Shown in pieces: positions 11,118 to 20,142 of a DNA stretch of 64,000 nt. This stretch comes from Cauispirillum nitrogeniifigens (GTDB lineage Bacteria > Pseudomonadota > Alphaproteobacteria > Rhodospirillales > Rhodospirillaceae), in NCBI RefSeq assembly GCF_049800675.1, contig NZ_JBLOOT010000007.1:124001-188000 (forward strand), in the 5' to 3' direction. Position numbers and translations under genes: made by a program. How positions within the stretch are numbered: the first letter of the stretch is position 1; each line of letters starts with the position of its first letter. Below the pieces are notes generated by a model that saw only the letters and a list, made by a program, of their open reading frames with translations, was not told the origin of the DNA and did no database searches.

Positions 11118-12004
11118 GCCACCACCGCCATGGTCACGCCCGAGCCCTCCAGCGTCCTGTCGGGCGCCGGGGTGCGGGCGGTGATGGTCAAGGTGCCGGC
11201 GGTCGCCACGTCCGACGGGTCGAGGGTGAAGTATACCGTGCGGGCGTCCTGATACGCCGTCTGGCGCGGCTGGCCGTTGACCAGGATCACCGAGCTTTCG
11301 GAGAACCCGGTGCCGGTGGCTTGCAGGCGCAGGGTGGTGGTGCCGGCGGTCACGGTCGACGGCGTCAGGGCCAGCACCTGGGGCGTGTCGACCACCAGCT
11401 TGCCGCCGCGCGTCTGGTCGCGGTTGGAACTCATCAGGGCGTCGAACACGTCGGCCAGCTTGTCGGCGGCGTTCTTGGAGAACATGCCCACCAGGATGCC
11501 CACCGAGATCAGGCCGAAGGCATAGGATTCCAGGTCGTCCGGGGCTGTGCTCTGGCCGCTGGCGGTGGTCGGATCGGGGATGATGCCGGCGCCCACCAGC
11601 GGCAGGAAGATCACCGCCATGGTGGCGCCGATGGGCGGCCGGCTCAGATACCACAGCGCCCAGTCGGTGGAGAACTTGCGGTTGCCCAGGTAGCCGGAGA
11701 ACGATGTCACCGCCTGGAGGCATGCTCCCAGGGCACCAGCGGCGGCGACCAGCGCCAGGAACCTGGTCTGCGACAGCAGGTGGTTCTCGCCCTTCAGTTC
11801 CGCTGCGCCGAAGCCGGGCCACAGGGTGACGAACACCGCCATGCACGCCGCCCAGCAGGCCACCAGATAGGCGCCTACCAGCCACGCCGAATGCGCCGCC
11901 AGCCAGGAGGTTGCCGGCGCTGGCGGCGGCATCATCGGCGGCGGCGCGGCCGGTGCCGCCGGGATCACGGGGGCCGGCGGCGCGGCAACGGTGTCGTCGG
12001 TCAT
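11114..12004 (-). CDS. membrane protein with C-terminal IPT/TIG-like domain
   Basis: A 296-residue protein of unknown function. It has a Pro/Ala-rich N-terminus (residues ~5-32). Hydrophobic segments follow at about 42-62 (WLVGAYLVACWAACMAVFV), 85-105, 128-145 and 163-180. The C-terminal ~90 residues look like an immunoglobulin-like IPT/TIG fold (VLALTPSTVTAGTTTLRLQATGTGFSESS with VILVNGQPR and a DVATAGTLTIT strand). Such a domain usually mediates binding outside or beneath the membrane. The family is assigned by pattern only. It is monocistronic on the minus strand and has a promoter-size gap to ygfZ behind it. Confidence 0.7.
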   Translation of the reverse strand: MTDDTVAAPPAPVIPAAPAAPPPMMPPPAPATSWLAAHSAWLVGAYLVACWAACMAVFVTLWPGFGAAELKGENHLLSQTRFLALVAAAGALGACLQAVTSFSGYLGNRKFSTDWALWYLSRPPIGATMAVIFLPLVGAGIIPDPTTASGQSTAPDDLESYAFGLISVGILVGMFSKNAADKLADVFDALMSSNRDQTRGGKLVVDTPQVLALTPSTVTAGTTTLRLQATGTGFSESSVILVNGQPRQTAYQDARTVYFTLDPSDVATAGTLTITARTPAPDRTLEGSGVTMAVVA

Positions 12005-12090
12005 GGTGAAGTGCTCCCCCTTTAAGTTGTGAGGGGAGGATACCGCGACTGCCCGTGTCCTGTCTATTTGCGCGCGTAAGGGCCGCGCGG

Positions 12091-12996
12091 CTATGCCTCT
12101 GGTAGCCGCATCCAGTCGGGCAGCACCGGGCTGACCAGCGCCGCCCCGGCGTGCAGCGGGCCGGCCGTGCGGTGCTCCAGGCGGATCAGCGCCAGTCCGA
12201 TGGCGCCGCCCGGCTTGAGCACGCCCGAGCGCATCTCCCCGGCGTCCTTGCCGTCGGCAGTGGTCAGGGGGGTGCCGGGGGCGGGCAGGGGGCCGTCGAT
12301 GGTCACCGGCATCAGGCGCTTCTTGACCAGGGCGCGGTACTTCATGCGGGCGGTCAGTTCCTGGCCGATATAGCAGCCCTTCTTGAAGTCGATGCCGTGC
12401 AGTTCCTCGAACCCGCTTTCCATCAGCAGCGCCTTTTCGACGGTCAGGTCGCGCGACCCGTCGGGCAGGCCCAGGCGCAGGCGGTGCTCCTCCCAGTCGT
12501 CGGGGATGCCGGTGGTGAAGCCGGCGGCAGCCAGGGAGGCCTCGGCATCGGCGCGCGGCAGGACGAAGCGCAGCCCGGCCTGGGCCAGGCGCGGGTCGAC
12601 GTAGGCGACGCCGGCCTCCCCGAAGGGCTTGGCCGCGCCGACGTCCGACGGCAGGTGCAGGGTGTCCTTGGCGGCTCCGAAGGCCACCGCGACGGCCAGG
12701 TCGGGCCGCGCCTCCAGCGTCACCTTGGCGCGCAGGCGGTAGCGCGACAGGCGGGTGCGCAGATCCTCCAGGCGCTCGGCCTCGGCGTCCAGGAACAGGG
12801 TGCCGTCGCGCTCGCTGATGAAGAACTCGTGCAGGAACTTGCCCTGCGGCGTCAGGAAGGCCGCATGAATGGCGCGGTCGTCGGCGACGTGGGTGACGTC
12901 GTTGCTCACCAGCCCCTGGAGAAAGGTCTTGCGGTCGTCGCCGGCAATGGCCAGGACGCCACGGTGGGGAAGGAGGACGCTCTGGTGGGTGGTCAT
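12091..12996 (-). CDS. ygfZ: folate-binding Fe-S maintenance protein YgfZ (GcvT-like)
   Basis: Tetrahydrofolate-binding protein related to the T-protein of glycine cleavage; the family supports assembly or repair of certain Fe-S enzymes. 301 residues. The diagnostic K-G-C-Y-x-G-Q-E motif is present as FKKGCYIGQELTARMKYR at about 200-217, with the conserved Cys. The N-terminus has LLPHRGVLAIAGDDRKTFLQGLVSNDV, and PQGKFLHEFFI follows. The start ATG at 12996 follows GGCGG-rich sequence without a strong Shine-Dalgarno. The frame remains open far upstream but that part is antisense to the glycosyltransferase gene. Confidence 0.92.
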   Translation of the reverse strand: MTTHQSVLLPHRGVLAIAGDDRKTFLQGLVSNDVTHVADDRAIHAAFLTPQGKFLHEFFISERDGTLFLDAEAERLEDLRTRLSRYRLRAKVTLEARPDLAVAVAFGAAKDTLHLPSDVGAAKPFGEAGVAYVDPRLAQAGLRFVLPRADAEASLAAAGFTTGIPDDWEEHRLRLGLPDGSRDLTVEKALLMESGFEELHGIDFKKGCYIGQELTARMKYRALVKKRLMPVTIDGPLPAPGTPLTTADGKDAGEMRSGVLKPGGAIGLALIRLEHRTAGPLHAGAALVSPVLPDWMRLPEA

Positions 12997-13161
12997 GGCG
13001 GATGTCCGGTTTAGGGCGCTATCGGTCGCCTGAAGCGGGGGAGGCGTTCCGATAATGTCGGGGCGCCTGCCCGAAGCGCAAGGGCGCGCCGCTTGTCGCC
13101 TGTGGTCCCGGCCCCTATAAAGGCCACCACCCCTCCCTCGCTGTCCCGGACCCCCGCCGCC

Positions 13162-14190
13162 ATGCGCATCGCCCTGATCGACGACTCCGTCCCCTTCGAC
13201 GGCTACACGCCGGCGTCGTCGCCGCTCGGCGGCGCGGAGAAGGCGCTGGTGGGGCTGGCCAAGGCCCTGGCCGCGCGGGGGCACGAGGTGACGGTGATCA
13301 ACCGCTGCGCCCACGCCCTGCGGGCCGACGGCGTGGACTGGCGGCCGTGGGACTCGCCCCGGCCACTGGAGACCGACGCCCTGGTCGCCTACCGCCGGCC
13401 GTCGCTGCTGACCCAGGTGCGCAAGGCGGCGCGGCGGGTGCTGTGGCTCAGCGGGCCGCCGGACGGGCTGGCCAAGCCGGCCATCGACGCGGCGCTGAAG
13501 GAGCTGAACCCGACCCTGGCCTTCATCGGCCCGACCCAGGCGGCGCGCTGGCGCGGCCCCCGGCTGCCGTGGGCGGTGGTGCCGCCTGGCATCGCCGACG
13601 AGTACGTCCATGCCGGCGGGCGCCTGGGGAGCGGCGGGCCGCCGGTGGCGATCACCACCACTCACCCGGCGCACGGCCTGGACTGGCTGGTGGATCTGTG
13701 GACGGCGCGCATCCATCCGCGTTGCCCGACGGCGGAGTTGCACATCTATTCGGCCCTCCTGTCGCGTCCCGACCTGGGGCGCGCCCTGCCCGAGGAGTTC
13801 CGGCCTCTGCGGGCCAAGGTCGAGGCCGCCGCCGCCCAGGGCGTCAGCCTGCGCGAGCCGCAGGGCGACGTCGCCATGGCCCTGGCTTACAGGGCGGCAC
13901 GGGTGCACCTCTATCCCGGCAACCGCGACGACATGGCCTGCTGGACCCTGGGCGAGACGCAGGCCTGCGGGGTGCCCGCCGTGGCCCGTCCGGCCGGGGC
14001 GGCGCACGAGCGCATCGACAACGGCCAGACCGGCTACATCGTCCCCGACGACGACGCCTTCGCCAACGTGGCGGCCCAGGTGCTGAACGACGACGGCATG
14101 TTCGCCGGGTTGTCCTCCGCCGCCGCCGAGAAGGCGCGGGCGCGCACCTGGGCCAGTGCGGCGCAGGCGTTCGAGGCGCTCCTGAAATGA
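13162..14190 (+). CDS. glycosyltransferase, GT4-like
   Basis: First gene of a five-gene surface-polysaccharide operon. 342 residues. The N-terminus MRIALIDDSVPFDGYTPASSPLGGAEKALVGLAKALAARGHEV (in which GGAEK is the glycine-rich donor loop) and the C-terminal Rossmann part with WTLGETQACGVPAVARPAGAAHERI, which holds the E-x7-E-like donor motif, fit a retaining GT-B enzyme. Donor and acceptor are not predictable. The frame extends upstream to 13093, but homology-like sequence begins at the ATG at 13162. The stop overlaps the next start (ATGA), indicating translational coupling. Confidence 0.85.
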   Translation: MRIALIDDSVPFDGYTPASSPLGGAEKALVGLAKALAARGHEVTVINRCAHALRADGVDWRPWDSPRPLETDALVAYRRPSLLTQVRKAARRVLWLSGPPDGLAKPAIDAALKELNPTLAFIGPTQAARWRGPRLPWAVVPPGIADEYVHAGGRLGSGGPPVAITTTHPAHGLDWLVDLWTARIHPRCPTAELHIYSALLSRPDLGRALPEEFRPLRAKVEAAAAQGVSLREPQGDVAMALAYRAARVHLYPGNRDDMACWTLGETQACGVPAVARPAGAAHERIDNGQTGYIVPDDDAFANVAAQVLNDDGMFAGLSSAAAEKARARTWASAAQAFEALLK

Positions 14191-15152
14191 CCCGCATCCT
14201 GTTCGTGACCTCCAACCGCATCGGCGATGCGGTGCTGTCGACCGGGCTGCTCGACCACCTGCTGGCGGCCCATCCCGGCGCCCGCGTGACGGTGGCCTGC
14301 GGGCCGCTGCCGGCGCCCCTGTTCGCCGCCGCGCCGGGGGTGGAGCGGGTGCTGACGATGACCAAGGCGCCGCGCGGCGGGCACTGGCTCAAGCTCTGGC
14401 GCCAGACGGTGACGACGCCGTGGTCGCTGGTGGTTGACCTGCGGGCCTCCGCCCTGGCGTGGCTGCTGCCGGCGTGGCGGCGGCTGGTGTACCGGCCCAG
14501 CCACACGGCGCTGCACCGCGTCCGTCAGCTTGGCGCCCTGGTCGGCCGGACCGACGACCCGCCGGCCCCGCGCCTGTGGGCCTCGGCCGAGGACGCGGCG
14601 CGCGCCGCTGCCCTGGTTCCGGCCGGGCGTCCGGTGCTGGCGGTGGGGCCGACCGCCAACTGGGGCGGCAAGCAGTGGCCGGCCGACCGTTTCGTTGATG
14701 TGGTAGCCCGGCTGACCGCGCCGGACGGCATCCTGCCCGGCGCCATGGTCGCCGTCGTTGCCGCCCCCAACGAACGCGCGGCGGCCGAGCCGGTGCTGGC
14801 CGCCATCCCCGCCGAGCGGCGCATCGACCTGATCGGTGCCGGTAGCCTGCCGGTGATCGGCGCGGCGCTGGGCCGCTGCGCTTTCTACCTGGGCAACGAC
14901 TCGGGGCTGATGCACATGGCCGCCGCCGCCGGCACACCGACGCTGGGGCTGTTCGGCCCATCGCGGGAGGACCACTATGCGCCGTGGGGGCCGCGCGCCG
15001 CCTGGGTGCGCACGCCGCAGTCCTTCCACGACATCATCACCGCTCCCGGCTACGACCACCGGCGCGGCGACACCCTGATGGGCGGCCTGGAGGTGCCCAC
15101 CGTGACCGCCGCCGCCGAGGCGCTGTGGCGCCGGGTGGGGCAGGCGTGCTAA
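14187..15152 (+). CDS. glycosyltransferase family 9 (ADP-heptose:LPS heptosyltransferase-like)
   Basis: A 321-residue GT-B enzyme of the WaaC/WaaF type. The N-terminus RILFVTSNRIGDAVLSTGLLDHL has the family's R-x-x-x-G-D acceptor loop. The C-terminal half contains VGPTANWGGKQWPADRFV and the donor-binding YLGNDSGLMHMAAAAGTPTLGLFGPS. The family adds heptose to the lipopolysaccharide inner core at the cytoplasmic face of the inner membrane. It overlaps the upstream gene by 4 bp and is followed by a GT2 gene after 10 bp. The exact acceptor is unknown. Confidence 0.9.
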   Translation: MTRILFVTSNRIGDAVLSTGLLDHLLAAHPGARVTVACGPLPAPLFAAAPGVERVLTMTKAPRGGHWLKLWRQTVTTPWSLVVDLRASALAWLLPAWRRLVYRPSHTALHRVRQLGALVGRTDDPPAPRLWASAEDAARAAALVPAGRPVLAVGPTANWGGKQWPADRFVDVVARLTAPDGILPGAMVAVVAAPNERAAAEPVLAAIPAERRIDLIGAGSLPVIGAALGRCAFYLGNDSGLMHMAAAAGTPTLGLFGPSREDHYAPWGPRAAWVRTPQSFHDIITAPGYDHRRGDTLMGGLEVPTVTAAAEALWRRVGQAC

Positions 15153-15162
15153 ACCGGCGGCC

Positions 15163-15936
15163 ATGACCCAGACACAGATGCCACGCCCCCGCCTTTCCGC
15201 CCTCGTCGTCGCCCACAACGAGGAAGCCCAGCTTGCCGACTGCCTGGAGGCACTGCGCTTCGCCGACGAGATCGTCGTCGTGCTCGACAAGTGCACGGAT
15301 GCCTCCAGGGACATCGCCGCGCGCTTCACCGACCGTCTGGTCGAGGGCGCCTGGGACCTGGAAGGGCCGCGCCGCAACACCGGCCTGGACGCCTGCACCG
15401 GCGACTGGGTGCTGGAGGTCGACGCCGACGAGCGCGTGCCGGCCGACCTGGCGGCGGAGGTCCGCGCCACCATCGACGCCGCGCCGTCGCACGGCTGGTT
15501 CCTGGTGCCCTTCGACAACTATGTCGGCACGCGGCTGGTGCGCCATGGCTGGGGCGCCTCGTGGGGGGTGATGGCGGCGCCGCGCCTGTCGCGCAAGGGC
15601 GCCAAGCGGTGGGGCGACCAGCGCATCCACCCCAGCCTGGACCTGCGCGGCACCGAAGGCCGCCTGACCGCCCGCATGATCCACTTCGTGGACCGCGATT
15701 TCACAGACATGCTGCACCGCCTGGACCGCTATTCCACGGCCCGCGCCCGCGACCTGCGCGACAGCGGCCGGATCGGCAGTCTGGCGAACAATCTGCGGCG
15801 GGTGTTTTCGCGTTTCATCAAGTGCTACGTTGGGCGCAAGGGGTACCGGGAAGGGCTGTGGGGCTTTGCCATCGCCCTGTTCGCCGCCCTTTACCCGCTG
15901 ATGTCCTACCTCAAGGCCCGGCTGGATACGGAATGA
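15163..15936 (+). CDS. glycosyltransferase family 2 (WaaE/KdtX-like)
   Basis: A 257-residue inverting GT-A enzyme. The N-terminal LSALVVAHNEEAQLADCLEAL and ADEIVVVLDKCTDAS form the nucleotide-binding fold. EGPRRNTGLDACTGDWVLEVDADERV supplies the DxD metal site (VDADE). The C-terminal region has RIHPSLDL, a short amphipathic segment and a hydrophobic patch near 230-250 that may attach to the membrane. This resembles the lipopolysaccharide-core beta-1,4-glucosyltransferase group, an inference from motif pattern. The end overlaps the next start by 4 bp (ATGA). Confidence 0.88.
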   Translation: MTQTQMPRPRLSALVVAHNEEAQLADCLEALRFADEIVVVLDKCTDASRDIAARFTDRLVEGAWDLEGPRRNTGLDACTGDWVLEVDADERVPADLAAEVRATIDAAPSHGWFLVPFDNYVGTRLVRHGWGASWGVMAAPRLSRKGAKRWGDQRIHPSLDLRGTEGRLTARMIHFVDRDFTDMLHRLDRYSTARARDLRDSGRIGSLANNLRRVFSRFIKCYVGRKGYREGLWGFAIALFAALYPLMSYLKARLDTE

Positions 15937-17006
15937 CCGAACTGCGCGTCCTCCAGGCGATGGCCGGAGCCGCCCATGGCGGCGCCGAGCTGTTCTTCGA
16001 GCGGCTGGTCCTGGCCCTGCACCACGGCGGGGTCCACCAGCACGTCCTCATCCGCCGCAATGCCGAGCGGGCCGGCAAGCTGGTCGAGGGCGGCATGAGG
16101 CCCGTGGAACTGCCCTTCGGCGGCAAGTTCGACCTGCTGACCGGCCACGGCTTCCGGCGCGAGATCCGCAAGTTCCAGCCGCAGCTGGTGCTGACGTGGA
16201 TGAACCGCGCCACCAGCTTCTGCCCGCCCAAGGGCAGGCGGGGGCTGGGGGACTTCGTGCACGTCGGCCGGCTGGGCGGCTACTACGACCTCAAGTACTA
16301 TCGCCAGTGCGACCATCTGGTGTGCAACACCCAGGATCTGGTGGACTACGTGGTGCGCGAAGGCTGGCCGGCGGAGCGGGCCCACCACCTGCCCAACTTT
16401 GTCGACGAGCGCACCGCCCCGGCGCTGGCGCGGCGGGACCTGTACACGCCCGACTCGACGCCCCTGCTGTTTACCCTGGGGCGCCTGCACGAGAACAAGG
16501 GCTTCGACACGCTGCTGCGGGCGCTCAGCCGGGTGCCCGACGTCTACCTGTGGATCGCCGGTGACGGCCCGGAACGCCCCGCCCTGGAGCAGTTGGCCTA
16601 TGAGCTGGGGGTCAAGCCGCGCGTGCGGTTCCTCGGCTGGCGGGACGACGCGCCGGCCCTGCACGCCGCCGCCGACCTGTTCGTCTGCCCGTCGCGCCAC
16701 GAGCCTCTGGGCAACGTGGTGCTGGAGGCCTGGGCGCAGGCCCGGCCGGTGCTGGCCGCCGCCAGCCAGGGGCCGTCCGCGCTCATCCGGGATGGCGTGA
16801 ACGGCCGTCTGGTGCCGGTCGACGACGCCGTCGCCATGGCCGAGACCATCCGCGCCCTGACCCGCGATCCCGGCCAGCTCCGCTCCCTTGCCGCCGCCGG
16901 CCGCGCCTCCTTCGAGGCGGAGTTCACCGAGGCCATCGTGGTGCGGCGCTACAAGGACTTCTTCACCCAGGTCACGGGCGTGCCATGTGCGGCATCGCCG
17001 GCCTGA
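15933..17006 (+). CDS. glycosyltransferase family 4
   Basis: A 357-residue retaining GT-B enzyme. The N-terminal domain starts LRVLQAMAGAAHGGAELFFERLVLAL. The C-terminal domain contains LLFTLGRLHENKGFDTLLRAL, WIAGDGPERPALEQLA, RVRFLGWRDDAPALHAAADLFVCPS and the donor E-x7-E motif in EPLGNVVLEAW. It is part of the overlapping lipopolysaccharide/capsule operon: its start overlaps the GT2 stop and its last 22 bp overlap the asparagine synthase start. Sugar specificity cannot be read from the sequence. Confidence 0.92.
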   Translation: MTELRVLQAMAGAAHGGAELFFERLVLALHHGGVHQHVLIRRNAERAGKLVEGGMRPVELPFGGKFDLLTGHGFRREIRKFQPQLVLTWMNRATSFCPPKGRRGLGDFVHVGRLGGYYDLKYYRQCDHLVCNTQDLVDYVVREGWPAERAHHLPNFVDERTAPALARRDLYTPDSTPLLFTLGRLHENKGFDTLLRALSRVPDVYLWIAGDGPERPALEQLAYELGVKPRVRFLGWRDDAPALHAAADLFVCPSRHEPLGNVVLEAWAQARPVLAAASQGPSALIRDGVNGRLVPVDDAVAMAETIRALTRDPGQLRSLAAAGRASFEAEFTEAIVVRRYKDFFTQVTGVPCAASPA

Positions 17007-18751
17007 TGACCGCCGGCGGCGCGCCGGACCCGCTCATCCTCGACAAGCTGGTGGCGGCCTTGGGCCACAGGGGGCCGGACGGACGCGGGCGCCACGTCGC
17101 CGGGACCGTCGGGCTGGTGCACGCCCGCCTGTCCATCATCGACCTGGAGGGCGGCGCCCAGCCGCTGCACGGGCCGCGCGGCATCGCGCTGGTGGGCAAT
17201 GGCGAGATCTACAACTACCGCGACCTGAGCGACGCCGGCATGGCGCTGGCCACCGGATCGGACTGCGAGCCGCCGCTGCACCTCTACGCCCGCCACGGCC
17301 TGGCGATGATCGACGCCCTGCGCGGCATGTACGCCCTGGCGATCCACGATCCCGGCGGGGACGGCGGGGCCGAGCGCCTGATCCTTGCCCGCGACCCGTT
17401 CGGCATCAAGCCGCTGTATCTGGCCGAGGGGGCATTTGGCGTCGCCTTCGCCTCGGAGCCGCAGGCGCTGGTGGCCGCCGGTTTCGCCCGCCCGGTGCGG
17501 GTGGCCGAGGGACCGCGGGACGAACTTCTGCAACTCCAGTTCACCACCGGCGCCGCCACCGTGTTCAGCGGCATCCGCCGTCTGCTGCCCGGCGAGACGG
17601 TGGTGGTGGAGGGTGGCCGCGTCGTTTCCTCCACCCGCCGCGCGCCCGCCGCTGCTGTCGGCCCCCGCCTGACCCGCGAGGCCGAGGCCCTGGCCGCCTT
17701 CGACCGCGCCATGGCCGACAGCGTGGAGGCGCACCAGCGGGCCGACGTGCCCTATGGCATGTTCCTGTCCGGCGGCATCGACAGCTCCGTCCTGCTGGCC
17801 CTGATGGCGCGGCTGAACGACCGCCCGGTGCGGGCCTTCACGGCGGGCTTCCCCGGCACCGGGGTGCACGACGAACGCGCCCACGCCCGCGCCCTGGCCG
17901 CCGCCTGCGGCGCCGAGCATATCGAGGTCGAGGTCACGGAGCGCGACTTCTGGGACCATCTGCCGGCCATCGCCGCCGCCATGGATGACCCGGCAGCCGA
18001 CTACGCCATCGTCCCCACCTGGCTGCTGGCCCGCGAGGCGCGCAAGAGCGTCACCGTCATCCTGTCGGGCGAGGGCGGCGACGAGCTGTTCGGCGGCTAT
18101 GGCCGCTATCGCGCCGCCATGCGCCCGTGGCCCTTCGCCCGGCCGATGCGGCGCAAGGGCACCTTCGACGGCCTGGACGTCCTGCGGCGCGAGCCCGCCG
18201 GCTGGCGCGCCGGCATGGCCGCCGCCGAGGCCGCCGCCCGCAAGGCCGGGGGCTCCGCCCTGTCGCGGGCGCAACGGGTGGACATGGCGGACTGGCTGCC
18301 CAATGATCTGTTGGGCAAGCTCGACCGTTGCCTGATGGCGCATGGCATCGAGGGACGGGTGCCGTTCCTCGACCCGGTGGTTGCCGAGGTCGCTTTCCGC
18401 CTGTCCGACCGCCTGAAGGTGCGCGGCGGCCAGGGCAAGTGGCTGGTGCGCCGCTGGCTCGCCAAGGCCCTGCCGGCGGCCCGGCCGTTCGCGCCGAAAA
18501 AGGGCTTCACCGTCCCCGTGGGCGAGTGGATCGCCGCGCGCGGGGACGAGCTGGGGCCGCTGGTCGCGGCGTCGCCGGGGGTGCACGAGATCGCCCGCCC
18601 CGAGGCCGTCGCCGCCCTGTTCACCGCGCCGGGCAAGCGCGAACGCTTCGCCGCCTGGACGCTGCTGTTCTATGCCCTGTGGCACCGCCGCCATGTCCAG
18701 GGCCAAGCCATGGATGGCGGCGTGTTCGACGTTCTGACGTCCGCCCCCTGA
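16985..18751 (+). CDS. asnB: asparagine synthase (glutamine-hydrolysing)
   Basis: 588 residues with both expected domains. The N-terminal class II glutamine amidotransferase has the catalytic Cys2 (MCGIAGL), plus RGPDGRG and GNGEIYNYRDL. The C-terminal synthetase has the PP-loop SGGIDSSV (about 260) and LSGEGGDELFGGYGRYR. In a glycosyltransferase operon, such enzymes often amidate an acidic sugar or aminoacyl substituent of surface polysaccharide, but true asparagine synthesis is equally possible. The start overlaps the preceding GT4 gene by 22 bp, which indicates coupling, and the ATG is fixed by the required Cys2. Confidence 0.93.
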   Translation: MCGIAGLMTAGGAPDPLILDKLVAALGHRGPDGRGRHVAGTVGLVHARLSIIDLEGGAQPLHGPRGIALVGNGEIYNYRDLSDAGMALATGSDCEPPLHLYARHGLAMIDALRGMYALAIHDPGGDGGAERLILARDPFGIKPLYLAEGAFGVAFASEPQALVAAGFARPVRVAEGPRDELLQLQFTTGAATVFSGIRRLLPGETVVVEGGRVVSSTRRAPAAAVGPRLTREAEALAAFDRAMADSVEAHQRADVPYGMFLSGGIDSSVLLALMARLNDRPVRAFTAGFPGTGVHDERAHARALAAACGAEHIEVEVTERDFWDHLPAIAAAMDDPAADYAIVPTWLLAREARKSVTVILSGEGGDELFGGYGRYRAAMRPWPFARPMRRKGTFDGLDVLRREPAGWRAGMAAAEAAARKAGGSALSRAQRVDMADWLPNDLLGKLDRCLMAHGIEGRVPFLDPVVAEVAFRLSDRLKVRGGQGKWLVRRWLAKALPAARPFAPKKGFTVPVGEWIAARGDELGPLVAASPGVHEIARPEAVAALFTAPGKRERFAAWTLLFYALWHRRHVQGQAMDGGVFDVLTSAP

Positions 18752-18786
18752 CGCCACCACCCCCCACACGCCGGGAGTTCCTCGCC

Positions 18787-20127
18787 ATGACCACCGAGAC
18801 CTTCGACCTCGTTCTGCGCAACGGCACCGTCTGGACTCCGGGCGGGCCGGTGGATACCGACGTCGCCGTGCGCGGCGGCCGCATCGTCCAGGTCGGCCCG
18901 GTGCCGGCGGGTACGGCGGCGCAGGACATGGACTGCACCGGCCTGACCGTGCTGCCCGGCGTCATCGACAGCCAGGTGCACTTCCGCGAGCCCGGCCTGG
19001 AGCACAAGGAAGACCTGGAAAGCGGCACGCGCGGCGCGGTGCTGGGCGGCGTCACCGGCATCTTCGAGATGCCCAACACCAACCCGTCGACCACCACCGC
19101 CGACGCCATCGCCGACAAGGTGGCGCGGGCCAAGGGGCGGGCGTGGTGCGACCACGCCTTCTTCCTGGGCGCGGCGGGCGACAACGTGGAGCATCTGGCG
19201 GAGTGGGAGCGGGTGCCCGGCTGCGCCGGGGTGAAGGTGTTCATGGGCTCCAGCACCGGCTCGCTGCTGGTCGAGGATGACGAGGCCATCGCCCGCGTCC
19301 TGGCCAACGGCAGCCGCCGCGTCGCCGTGCACTGCGAGGACGAGGCCCGCCTGCGCGAACGCCGCCATCTGGTCGAGGGCGGCGCCCCGGTGCACCTGCA
19401 CCCGGAGTGGCGCGATGCCGAAACCGCTCTGCGCGCCACCCAGCGGCTGGTCCGCCTGGCCGAACAGGCGCGCCGCCGCGTCCATGTCCTGCACGTCACC
19501 ACTGCCGAGGAAATGGTCTTCCTGGGCGATCACAAGGATCTGGTGACGGTGGAGACGACCCCCCAGCACCTGACCCTGGCCGGCCCGGAGGCCTATGACC
19601 GCCTGGGCACCAAGGCGCAGATGAACCCGCCCATCCGCGACGCCCGGCACCGCGACGGCGTGTGGTGGGGCATCACCCAGGGCGTGGTGGACGTCATCGG
19701 ATCGGACCACGCGCCGCACACCCTGGAGGAAAAGGCCAAGCCCTATCCGGCCAGCCCGTCGGGCATGACCGGGGTGCAGACCCTGGTGCCGGTGATGCTG
19801 ACCCATGTGGCCGAGGGGCGCCTGAGTCTGGCCCGCTTCGTCGACCTGACCAGCGCCGGCCCGGCCCGCATCTTCAACATCGCCGGCAAGGGCCGCATCG
19901 CGCGGGGCTATGACGCCGACTTCACCGTCGTCGACCTCAAGGCCCGCCGCGAGATCACCGACGCCTGGATCGCCAGCCGCTGCGGCTGGACCCCCTTCGC
20001 CGGCTTCGAGGCCAAGTCCTGGGCCGTGGCCACCATCATCCGGGGCAACATCGTCATGCGCGACGACGAACTCCTCGGCACCCCGCTGGGCGAGCCGGTG
20101 CGGTTCCAGGAGTGCTATCCGGCTTAA
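18787..20127 (+). CDS. pyrC: dihydroorotase-family amidohydrolase
   Basis: Amidohydrolase predicted to convert carbamoyl-aspartate to dihydroorotate in pyrimidine synthesis. 446 residues, cytoplasmic. The class I features are VLPGVIDSQVHFREPG, EMPNTNPSTTT, the carboxylated-lysine motif GVKVFMGSSTG, HCEDEARL, HVLHVTTAEE and GSDHAPHTLEEK with the final metal Asp. The first His of the usual HxH metal pair is replaced by Gln (SQVHFR), a feature I recall for an alphaproteobacterial dihydroorotase branch. The ATG at 18787 follows CGGGAG. It may be transcribed with the upstream polysaccharide genes (35-bp gap). Confidence 0.88.
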   Translation: MTTETFDLVLRNGTVWTPGGPVDTDVAVRGGRIVQVGPVPAGTAAQDMDCTGLTVLPGVIDSQVHFREPGLEHKEDLESGTRGAVLGGVTGIFEMPNTNPSTTTADAIADKVARAKGRAWCDHAFFLGAAGDNVEHLAEWERVPGCAGVKVFMGSSTGSLLVEDDEAIARVLANGSRRVAVHCEDEARLRERRHLVEGGAPVHLHPEWRDAETALRATQRLVRLAEQARRRVHVLHVTTAEEMVFLGDHKDLVTVETTPQHLTLAGPEAYDRLGTKAQMNPPIRDARHRDGVWWGITQGVVDVIGSDHAPHTLEEKAKPYPASPSGMTGVQTLVPVMLTHVAEGRLSLARFVDLTSAGPARIFNIAGKGRIARGYDADFTVVDLKARREITDAWIASRCGWTPFAGFEAKSWAVATIIRGNIVMRDDELLGTPLGEPVRFQECYPA

Positions 20128-20142
20128 GGAGGCGGGGGCGCG

